Below, piece after piece: positions 34,011 through 42,300 of a stretch of DNA of 57,320 nucleotides. A program made the translations under genes and the position numbers. Numbering within the stretch: the stretch's first letter is position 1; the number at the start of each line of letters is the position of its first letter. The notes beneath the pieces are model-generated. The model did not search any database and was not told the DNA's origin. It saw nothing but the letters and a program-made list of their open reading frames with translations. Source of the stretch: JAGXLC01 sp046545795 (GTDB taxonomy: Bacteria; Bacteroidota; Bacteroidia; Bacteroidales; UBA12077); the NCBI GenBank assembly GCA_046545795.1, contig JBKGZD010000001.1, positions 1 through 57,320 of the forward strand, read 5' to 3'.

Positions 34011-35102
34011 ATGAAAAAGATTATCAGTCTAATTATTGTAGCCCTCATTTTCTCAGTATCATGCAGAACCGAGAAAGCAGATAAAGAAGATAAAAGTACC
34101 TCAAAAAAAGAACAACCCGAAAAGAAAAAGCAGCCCAGGGTTACAAAACTAATTCTAGATGGAGGCCATAAATATACAATAGGCGATAACATCGAATTCC
34201 AAATTGAATACCCTGATAGTCTTCAGCTTGATTCCATAAAAATACTTATCAATAATCAAACAGAAGAAGTAATTTACGAAGAGAAGGCAGAAATCCCTTC
34301 TGAAAAATTGCCGGTGGGCACCAATAATTTGCGATTCGAAGTATTTCTACAGGATAAAGATAAAGAAGTTTTATACAAACGTCTTGAATTCAAATCTGAT
34401 ATCGAACCGAAACTTCTGTCATGTAACATTAAAGATACCTACCCTCATGATTCCCAGGCTTATACACAGGGATTGTTTTATGAAAATGGTTATTTATATG
34501 AAGGAACAGGTCAAAAAGGGCAGTCTTCTCTCAGGAAAATCAACCTGGAAAGTGGGGAACTTATAAGCTCCAGGGCATTACCGAATCAGTATTTTGGAGA
34601 AGGAATAACCGCATATAAAGATAAAATTATACAACTCACATGGACTTCCAGAGTTGGATTTATTTATGACAAAGAGGAATTTAAATTGTTAAGGAAAGTA
34701 AGATATTCCACTGAAGGCTGGGGTCTAACAACAGATGGGGAGAAATTATTCATGAGTGATGGCAGTGAAAAGATTTACATACTCAATCCCGAAAATTTTT
34801 CTGAAATTGATAGGTTCGAAGTTTATGACAATGAAGGCCCCATTGAGAATTTAAATGAATTAGAATATGTAGATGGGAAAATATATGCAAATGTTTGGCA
34901 AGAAGACTATATCATAAGTTTCAATCCTGAAAATGGTAAAGTGCTGGAAAAAATTGACTGTAGTAATTTAGTCCCCGAAAAATTTAAAGGCCACCATGAT
35001 TATGTATTAAATGGAATTGCTTATGACAATGAAAATGAGAGAATGTTATTAACTGGCAAAAGGTGGCCAAAAATATATCATGTGGAATTCTCCGGTTTAT
35101 AG
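34011..35102 (+). CDS. Glutamine cyclotransferase lipoprotein
   Basis: The 363-residue protein begins with a lipoprotein signal whose lipobox SVSC places the lipidated cysteine at residue 18. A Lys/Glu-rich linker and an Ig-like region (about 45-130) follow. The rest (about 140-363) is a glutamine cyclotransferase beta-propeller: YTQGLFYENGYLYEGTGQKG, EGITAYKDKIIQLTW, STEGWGLTTDGEKLFMSDGS and LNELEYVDGKIYANVW. The family converts N-terminal Gln to pyroglutamate. In Bacteroidota, T9SS cargo and many exported proteins can have such ends, so a periplasmic maturation role is plausible (inference). Confidence 0.9.
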   Translation: MKKIISLIIVALIFSVSCRTEKADKEDKSTSKKEQPEKKKQPRVTKLILDGGHKYTIGDNIEFQIEYPDSLQLDSIKILINNQTEEVIYEEKAEIPSEKLPVGTNNLRFEVFLQDKDKEVLYKRLEFKSDIEPKLLSCNIKDTYPHDSQAYTQGLFYENGYLYEGTGQKGQSSLRKINLESGELISSRALPNQYFGEGITAYKDKIIQLTWTSRVGFIYDKEEFKLLRKVRYSTEGWGLTTDGEKLFMSDGSEKIYILNPENFSEIDRFEVYDNEGPIENLNELEYVDGKIYANVWQEDYIISFNPENGKVLEKIDCSNLVPEKFKGHHDYVLNGIAYDNENERMLLTGKRWPKIYHVEFSGL

Positions 35103-35106
35103 AAAC

Positions 35107-35703
35107 CTAATTCAATTTTTGGCCGATAAGTTGTATTATTTCAGCTTTCCCCTTATGAAAATAACCTTCATATCTTTCTTTGGTTATTTCTTTATAGTGG
35201 ATAATCTCTAAACCTGTCAAATCATCTAATAAATCTTGTCCACTATACAACATATCTTCATTTCGGGGTCCCCCTGTATCCTGGTTAATCTGATTTTTTG
35301 AAAAAGCCTCAATTAAGAAATATCCTCCTGGTTTTAAATATTCAATTAACTTTGTATGTACTTGTTTTCTTGTATTAGAGGGTAGATGGAGAAAAATAAT
35401 GGCTATAAGATCAAATTTCTCTTTAGTTGAAAACTCTTCTATTGAGGATATAGAGTAATTTATTTCCACGTTATACTCTTGTGCCAATTTTTCTGCTTTC
35501 TCTTTAGCTTTACTACTAAAATCAAATGCTGTAACGTTCCATCTTTTTAGTGCAGCATAAACACTATTCCTCCCCTCCCCATCTGCTGGCAGTAAAACGC
35601 TACCAGGCTTAAGGGTGTCAATAAATTCTTTAAAAAATTCATTTGGGCTTCTACCATATACATATTCTTTGGTATCAAACCGCTCGTCCCAAAAATGCTG
35701 CAT
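35107..35703 (-). CDS. Class I SAM-dependent methyltransferase (TehB/thiopurine-type)
   Basis: The 198-residue protein has SAM-binding motif I as VLLPADGEGRNSVYAA (36-51) and the acidic residue Asp61 at the end of strand 2 (VTAFDFSS). FDLIAIIFLHLP (motif IV region) and LKPGGYFLIEAFSKNQ (post-motif) follow. WDERFDTKEYVYGRSPNEFF at the N-terminus is shared with small-molecule methyltransferases of the TehB type. The substrate is unknown. It is convergent with the cyclotransferase gene (4-base gap), and two palindromes lie upstream of it. Confidence 0.85.
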   Translation of the reverse strand: MQHFWDERFDTKEYVYGRSPNEFFKEFIDTLKPGSVLLPADGEGRNSVYAALKRWNVTAFDFSSKAKEKAEKLAQEYNVEINYSISSIEEFSTKEKFDLIAIIFLHLPSNTRKQVHTKLIEYLKPGGYFLIEAFSKNQINQDTGGPRNEDMLYSGQDLLDDLTGLEIIHYKEITKERYEGYFHKGKAEIIQLIGQKLN

Positions 35704-35721
35704 AATTCCTTCAAATTAACA

Positions 35722-35738
35722 TATTACTGAAAGTAATA
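35722..35738. repeat. Palindrome upstream of the methyltransferase gene
   Basis: TATTACTGAAAGTAATA has two 7-base perfect arms around GAA. It lies 19 bases before the methyltransferase ATG, a suitable place for an operator. Confidence 0.45.
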
Positions 35739-35758
35739 CATAAAAAAATACTTTAAAG

Positions 35759-35770
35759 GTTAATATTAAC
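35759..35770. repeat. Second palindrome upstream of the methyltransferase gene
   Basis: GTTAATATTAAC is a 12-base perfect palindrome 20 bases beyond the first. Both lie between hydF and the methyltransferase gene. Confidence 0.35.
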
Positions 35771-35836
35771 ATAATTTATCCTTAAATCAAAATGAAAAGA
35801 ACATCTAAAACCAAATAAATTAGAAATTTGTGTTTA

Positions 35837-37066
35837 TTATAAATAATCAATAGGATCATCAACTACTGCTGTGAAAGGTGCAATTGCCCTATTGTAAATT
35901 CCCTGAACATAAGCTATAGCCATGCCGTAGTTTGTTACCGGAACTCCTGCATCTACCGCTGGTTTAATACGATTGATCAACTGTTTTCTGGTAATCATAC
36001 ATCCTCCACATTGTATTACCAATGCGTATTTTTGTATTTCTGAAGGCAATTCATCCAAACCTGCTACCACATCATATTGCAGTTCTTTTCCTGTAAAATT
36101 TGTAATCCACCGAGGTATTTTTACCCGCCCGATATCATCACATGAAACATGATGAGAGCATGACTCAAGCAAAAGAACTTTATCCCCATCTTTTAATTCC
36201 GAAATTTTCGGAGTGCCCTTTAAATAATTATCAAAATCACCTTTATACCTTGCCAGTACAATGCTAAAGCTAGTCAGAGGTATTCCCCTGGGAATAGAAG
36301 CATCTGCTTTTGAAAATATCTGGCTGTCCGTAATAGCCAGGGCTGGTTTTATATCAGTTGTTCTTAAAAATGTATCCACCTCTCTTTCTTTAACCACTAT
36401 ACTTACAGCATCATTATCCAAAATATCCCGGATCATTTGTACTTGAGGCAAAATGAGCCTTCCTGCCGGAGCCTCAATATCTATGGGAGTAATGAGAAGT
36501 ACAATATCCCCATAATTAATCAAATCACCAATTAGAGAAGGATTGGTATAAGCGGATTCAGGGATTTTCTTTCTAATTGACTTCAGTATAATATTTTCAT
36601 CATCTGAATTCACCACACTAAAATCAATTACCTCAACCTGATATTGCTTTTGAACATGTTCTTTTAGCTGCTGGTTAACAGATTCAATATCAGCTTTATT
36701 ATGAATTATAATGAATGGTGTGGAAGTTTTTCGGAACTCCTCTATAAGACTTTCCTCAAAATTACCAAAAATATTATGCGTAATAACAAGAATACCCAAA
36801 TCAATAGTTTTCACCGATGCTTTGGTTTTTGCAACTCTTTTCTCCCCCAGTTCACCCATATCATCAATACCTGCTGTATCTACCAGTACTACTGGTCCGA
36901 AACCTGTAATTTCAAATGATTTCTTCACGGGGTCAGTTGTTGTTCCTGCATAATCAGACACAATGGCAATATCTTGATCTGCCAGTCTGTTAATCAATGA
37001 ACTTTTGCCCGCATTTCTTCTTCCATATATGCCAATGTGTGGTTTAGATTCTTTTCCTTTAGTCAT
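35837..37066 (-). CDS. hydF: [FeFe]-hydrogenase maturation GTPase HydF
   Basis: HydF is the scaffold that receives the di-iron subcluster made with HydE and HydG and delivers it to apo-hydrogenase. The 409-residue protein has an N-terminal GTPase domain (P-loop GRRNAGKS 15-22, AGTTTDPV, DTAG), a dimerisation domain and a C-terminal Fe-S domain. The cluster motif reads C303-x-H305, 46 residues, then QCGGC (352-356); the His of the usual HCxxC is Gln352. Three cysteine ligands remain. It follows aspA after 40 bases, a known association of hydrogenase maturation genes. HydE, HydG and the hydrogenase are not in the window. Confidence 0.94.
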   Translation of the reverse strand: MTKGKESKPHIGIYGRRNAGKSSLINRLADQDIAIVSDYAGTTTDPVKKSFEITGFGPVVLVDTAGIDDMGELGEKRVAKTKASVKTIDLGILVITHNIFGNFEESLIEEFRKTSTPFIIIHNKADIESVNQQLKEHVQKQYQVEVIDFSVVNSDDENIILKSIRKKIPESAYTNPSLIGDLINYGDIVLLITPIDIEAPAGRLILPQVQMIRDILDNDAVSIVVKEREVDTFLRTTDIKPALAITDSQIFSKADASIPRGIPLTSFSIVLARYKGDFDNYLKGTPKISELKDGDKVLLLESCSHHVSCDDIGRVKIPRWITNFTGKELQYDVVAGLDELPSEIQKYALVIQCGGCMITRKQLINRIKPAVDAGVPVTNYGMAIAYVQGIYNRAIAPFTAVVDDPIDYL

Positions 37067-37106
37067 AATATAGTTAGTTCAAAAAATTAAGAAGTTTTAA
37101 CCGGTT

Positions 37107-38549
37107 CTATTCAATTAAATCCTGAATTTGGTATCCTAGTTTTAATAATTTTTCCGGGGAAAGAACCGATTTTAGCTTTTCCTTATTCATGTATTTCAAT
37201 TTTTCATTTGCCTGAAATATGTCAATCTTTTCATTTTTCATTAAGTACGCAATATCTGAAGCTTTATTGTACCCAATATAAGGTGTCAAAGCGGTTGTAA
37301 CCGAAGGACTGTTATATATACGTTTTAAAGCAACCTTGGGATAAATTACCATTCCCTCAATCAAGTTTTTCTGGATAGTCTCACCGGCAGCAATGAGCAG
37401 CTTCAGGCTATCAATCAAGGCATGCCCAATGACTGGGATATACGCGTTCAGCTCCAATTGTCCTTGTCCGCATAGTGAACTAATTAGTGAATCATTAGAA
37501 TAAATTTTGTGGGATGCTGAAATAACAAACTCTGGAATAACCGGATTTATTTTTCCAGGCATCACCGAACTACCGACCTGCTTTTGAGGAATTGTGATTT
37601 CTTTGAAAGATTGCATGTCGGAACTAAGGAGCCTTATGTCAGAAACAATTTTTTCAAGGTTCACAGCATGAGATTTTAATATTGCATGAACTTCTACCAG
37701 AGGATCCAGGTTTGAAGTAGGGTCTGTAAGATTTTCGCTCCTGGTAACAGGCAATCCTGTTAATCTCTGTAATGTTGGAACAACTTCCATAATCATGTAT
37801 GTTGGCACGGAAAGACCTGTTCCGATTGCACTTCCACCAATATTTACAATTTTTATCCGTTCCAATGCCTTAGAGACGCGCCACCAATCCCTTGATAAAG
37901 CGTCATTATACGCACCAAACAATTTACCAAAAGAACTGGGAACCGCCTCCTGAAGTTGGGTAAACCCCATTCTTAAATCATTCCGATAGCTTCTCTCTTT
38001 CTGCTCAAGTACAGCTCTTAAATGGTTAATTCTTTCCTCCAACTCCAGCAAAAGTTTCATTATAGTAATTTTCAATGCTGTAGGAATTACATCATTGGTA
38101 GATTGAAAAACATTGGCGTGTTCAAAAGGATCTACAAGATTATATTGCCCCGGATTCTTATCTAAAATCTGAAGTGCACGATTGGCTATAATTTCATTCA
38201 CATTCATATTAATACTTGTTCCTGCTCCTCCCTGAACTCCCGGAACAATAAAATCATCAAAACACTTCCCCTGTGATAATTCAGTGGAACTTTTTATTAA
38301 AGCGTCAATAACTTCCTCCTGGATAAAAATAAACGGTAATTTTTCGCCTGAATATTTAGATTCAACAGCTTGTTTATAGCGAAAATAAGTTTGATAAACA
38401 GCTAATTTAACTGTCGCAACGCTTTTAAACCATTCAATATGGAAGGGAGTGCGATCTGGGAAATTATGCTTAGCTCTCATGGAATGAATTCCATATAGTG
38501 CATTCTCCGGAATTTGCATCTCACCAATAACATCTTTTTCTGTACGCAT
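37107..38549 (-). CDS. aspA: Aspartate ammonia-lyase
   Basis: Aspartase reversibly deaminates L-aspartate to fumarate and ammonia. The 480-residue protein is full length, with GAGTSINMNVNEIIANRA, FQSTNDVIPTALKI and the signature loop GSSVMPGKINPVIPE (around residue 330) carrying the catalytic serine. Fumarase is the close relative, but the MRTEKDVIGEMQIPENALYGIHS start and the loop sequence favour aspartase. It is upstream of hydF in one apparent transcript. In hydrogenase-maturation clusters an aspartase gene is thought to supply ammonia or to link to dithiomethylamine ligand synthesis. Confidence 0.92.
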   Translation of the reverse strand: MRTEKDVIGEMQIPENALYGIHSMRAKHNFPDRTPFHIEWFKSVATVKLAVYQTYFRYKQAVESKYSGEKLPFIFIQEEVIDALIKSSTELSQGKCFDDFIVPGVQGGAGTSINMNVNEIIANRALQILDKNPGQYNLVDPFEHANVFQSTNDVIPTALKITIMKLLLELEERINHLRAVLEQKERSYRNDLRMGFTQLQEAVPSSFGKLFGAYNDALSRDWWRVSKALERIKIVNIGGSAIGTGLSVPTYMIMEVVPTLQRLTGLPVTRSENLTDPTSNLDPLVEVHAILKSHAVNLEKIVSDIRLLSSDMQSFKEITIPQKQVGSSVMPGKINPVIPEFVISASHKIYSNDSLISSLCGQGQLELNAYIPVIGHALIDSLKLLIAAGETIQKNLIEGMVIYPKVALKRIYNSPSVTTALTPYIGYNKASDIAYLMKNEKIDIFQANEKLKYMNKEKLKSVLSPEKLLKLGYQIQDLIE

Positions 38550-38604
38550 AAATTAATACCTGTCTTTAATTTTGTTCATGACTATATTCCTATATAATGA
38601 TAAC

Positions 38605-38619
38605 GAGTTACTATAACTC
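38605..38619. repeat. Dyad upstream of aspA
   Basis: GAGTTACTATAACTC has 6-base perfect arms around CTA. It lies 56 bases before the aspA ATG, where a regulator of the aspA-hydF transcript could bind. Confidence 0.4.
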
Positions 38620-38641
38620 ATCAGTTGCTATAATTGTTTAT

Positions 38642-38660
38642 CCTGAATTTTTAAATCAGG
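38642..38660. repeat. Second dyad upstream of aspA
   Basis: CCTGAATTTTTAAATCAGG has CCTGA/TCAGG ends and a nearly symmetric A/T centre. It resembles CRP/FNR-type half-site spacing only loosely. Confidence 0.3.
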
Positions 38661-38720
38661 TATTGCACATCCAACTCTTAAAGTTCTAATAAATAAACAA
38701 ATAACCTTTCTTTAAAAATC

Positions 38721-38752
38721 TTTGTCAACAGAACAAAATTATATTATTTTAG
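38721..38752 (+). promoter_or_regulatory. Promoter of ruvA-sprA
   Basis: TTTG (38721-38724), 20 bases, then TATTTTAG (38745-38752), one mismatch from TAnnTTTG. The transcript would start near 38758, about 12 bases before the ruvA ATG. Confidence 0.5.
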
Positions 38753-38769
38753 CCAATTAATATTTTGCT

Positions 38770-39351
38770 ATGTACGAATTTATTAGAGGAAAGATTGAAG
38801 AAATCACGCCTGCGTATGTCATTCTAGTAAATAACAACGTAGGGTATTTTCTTAATATCACTTTAAATACTTATACTTTTTTAAGAGAAAAAGAAGAATG
38901 TTCACTGTATTTACATGAAGTTATCAGAGAAGATGCCTTTATTTTATACGGTTTCAGTGAAAAAAGTGAAAGGGAAGTATTCAGACAACTTTTATCTGTA
39001 TCAGGGATAGGTGCTAATACATCCTGTATGATATTATCATCATTAAATGTGAGTGAACTAAAAAATGCAATTATTAACGAAGAGGTAAACACTTTAAAAA
39101 ACATAAAAGGAATTGGCGCAAAATCGGCTCAGAGAATAATCGTTGATTTAAAGGATAAATTAAGCAAAGAAGAAACAAGTGAAGAAATATTTTCAGGAAT
39201 AGACAATACAATCAAAGATGAAGCGTTTTCAGCTTTAGTCACTTTAGGTTTTAATAAGAAAAAAGTAGAAAAAGTCTTAGATGATATAGTACGCAAGAAA
39301 AGTGATATAGGAGTTGAAGAATTAGTTAAAAAAGCACTATCAAAACTATAA
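38770..39351 (+). CDS. ruvA: Holliday junction branch migration protein RuvA
   Basis: RuvA binds Holliday junctions and loads the RuvB motor. The 193-residue protein has the N-terminal OB domain (MYEFIRGKIEEITPAYVIL), the two helix-hairpin-helix motifs (VSGIGANTS and IKGIGAKSAQRIIVDLKDKL) and the flexible C-terminal RuvB-contacting domain (DEAFSALVTLGFNKKKVEKVL). It is followed 15 bases later by sprA; ruvA-sprA-gcvH is also the order I recall from Flavobacterium. Confidence 0.97.
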   Translation: MYEFIRGKIEEITPAYVILVNNNVGYFLNITLNTYTFLREKEECSLYLHEVIREDAFILYGFSEKSEREVFRQLLSVSGIGANTSCMILSSLNVSELKNAIINEEVNTLKNIKGIGAKSAQRIIVDLKDKLSKEETSEEIFSGIDNTIKDEAFSALVTLGFNKKKVEKVLDDIVRKKSDIGVEELVKKALSKL

Positions 39352-39366
39352 CCCTTTACATAATCC

Positions 39367-42300
39367 TTGGATTTAGAAAATTATAAAATAACCAAGACAA
39401 TCATATTTGTTACATTGTGGGCTTTAGCTATCCAGGCAGAAGCTCACAATAGTTTTTTTCAGACAAATTCACTCCAGGAGTCTTTTCCCGAAAATGACAC
39501 AATTAGATTACCTTATAATTTTGAAGATGTTGAAGCATTCCCATTTTTTCAAACCAAAAAAAAATCACCCCTTTTCCTTGACTATCCTGACAACATAGAA
39601 TCTTCCTCAGAATATGACACGGAAAAAGACGAATATATACTTAAACAGCAAATTGGAGAATTTGATTATCGCCCTCCTGCCCATATAGATAGAGAGCAAT
39701 ACTGGGATTATCAATTCGAACAAATGGTAAGAGATTATTGGCGGCAAAAGGCAAGTGGTGGCGAAACTTCAGAAGAAGATGAAGGTCTGATACCCCAACT
39801 TGAACTTGGAGGGGAAGCATTTAACAGACTTTTCGGTAGTAACACAATAAATATTGTACCCCAGGGAGCAGCAGAATTAATCTTCGGGGTGAACATAAAC
39901 AGGGTTGATGATCCAAAACTGTCTGAAAAACTCAGAAAAACAACCACCTTTGACTTTGAAGAAAGAATTCAGATGAATGTGAGTGGAACCATCGGGGATA
40001 AAATAAAACTCGGGATTAATTATGACACAGAAGCCACTTTCGACTTTGAAAACCAAACAAACTTAGAATATAGCGGTGATGAAGATGAAATCATACAAGA
40101 AATAGAAGCCGGTAATGTTTCTTTACCACTTCCCGGGTCATTAATAACAGGAAGTCAGAGCCTATTTGGACTAAAAACAAAATTAAAATTTGGGAATTTA
40201 GATGTCTCCACTGTATTTTCTCAGCAAGAAGGACAAAGCCAGGTAATTCAACTTAAAGGAGGTGCGAAAACACAGGACTTTGAAATTAAGGCTGATGAAT
40301 ATGATGAAAACAGACACTTCTTCTTGTCACATAAATTTAAGGAAAATTACGATAAAGCCCTCCGGAATCTACCTTTAGTAAGCTCTGATATTGAAATCAC
40401 AGATGTTGAAGTATGGGTGACGAATAAAAAAAGCAACTTTGAGAACTCAAGAAACATTATTGCTTTCATGGATTTAGGAGAAGAAAAACAAGAGAATGTT
40501 TTGGCTTCAGATGCTATAATAAACAATTTCAGTGGGTCTTACCCTCATAATAACGCTAACAACTTATATGAACAACTCACATCTACTTCCTTTGAAGGAA
40601 TAAGAAACATTTCAGAAACAAATAAAATTCTTGAACAATGGCAACAATATGATTTTCAACCAGGTAAAGATTTTGTTAAGCTGGAAAATGCACGCAAACT
40701 CAATGAAAACGAATATACAATAAACCGAAAACTCGGGTATATTTCACTCAAATCGGCACTCAGGAAAGATGAAGTATTAGCCGTTGCCTATGAATACAAT
40801 ACTAAAGGCTCACAAAAAAAAGTTGGAGAGCTATCCCAGGATGGAGTTAGTTCTCCTGAGGCACTAATCGTAAAAATGATTAAAGGAACGAGTTTTACAC
40901 CTAAATATCCGAACTGGGAACTGATGATGAAAAATATTTATTCTATAGACGGCTACGAGATTAACAAAGAAGGTTTTAAGATGGATATTCTGTACCAAGA
41001 CGATAGAACGGGTAATACTATTAATTATATTCCAGAAGGTAAATCCAGCGAAACATTACTCTTGCAGGTAATGAACCTGGACAATACCAATTCACAATTA
41101 GATGCAAATCCTGATGGGATGTTTGATTTTATACCAGGTGTTACAATATTACCTGAAGATGGGAAAATAATTTTTCCAGTTAGAGAACCTTTTGGTTCGC
41201 ACTTAAAAAAGCAATTTGAGAATGAGGCAATCGCTGAAAAATATATTTTCGAAGAATTATATGACTCGACCTTAACAATTGCCAGACAAACAACCGAAAA
41301 GAATAAATTTATTCTTCAGGGGGAATATGAAAGCTCTTCATCATCCGAAATTTCACTAAATGCAACAAATATACCTGAAGGATCTGTTGTAGTTACTGCC
41401 GGCGGAAGAAAGCTAACGGAAAATGAAGATTATACAGTTGATTACAATCTAGGAAGAGTAAAAATACTTGACGAATCGTTAATACAATCCAGCACTCCAA
41501 TACAAATTTCCCTGGAAAACCAGGAATCCCATAGCATGCAAAAAAAGACGATGACAGGAACACATTTAAACTATAATGTCTCAGAGGATTTTAAAATTGG
41601 AGCAACCGTTTTAAATCTAACCGAGCGTCCATTGACTAAAAAAGTAAACATTAGTGAAGAACCAATTTCCAATACAATTTGGGGATTAAACACATCTTAC
41701 AGAACAGAAACTCCTTTCCTTACCAAATTAATTGATAAATTGCCCTTCTTAGATACAAAAGAAGAATCCAGTATTTCTTTCGAAGGAGAATTTGCTCATC
41801 TTATCCCGGGACATTCAAAAGCAATAGAAAAAGAAGGGAATGCCTACATTGATGATTTTGAAGGAAGTGAAACTTCAATTGACCTTAAAAATCCTTCTGC
41901 ATGGGTATTTGCGAGTACCCCACAGGGACAGAATGAAATTTTCCCAGAGGGGTCAAAGAACAACGACTGGGCATATAACTACAACAGGGCAAAACTGGCA
42001 TGGTATCATATTGACCCACTATTCCTCAGGGAGAACAGCCCTAATATGCCTCAGTATATAAAAAGCAACCCAGATCTACGATCAAGCCACTTTGTCAGAG
42101 AAATTTTTGAAGAGGAACTTTTCCCAAACAGGGATAATCCAGCAGATATACCAGCAAGCATACAAGTTCTTAATCTTGCATATTTCCCGGACGAAAAAGG
42201 ACCTTATAATTTTGAACATTCCTCAACAGGAGAAATAGGGATATCAAGTGGCATTAACCCAGACGAAAGTTTAAAAAAACCCGAAAGTCGATGGGGTGGA

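Noticed and set aside
34011..35102. The lipoprotein as a generic beta-propeller sensor
   Set aside because: The QGL, EGTG, EGWGLT and LNELEY blocks are specific to glutamine cyclotransferase.
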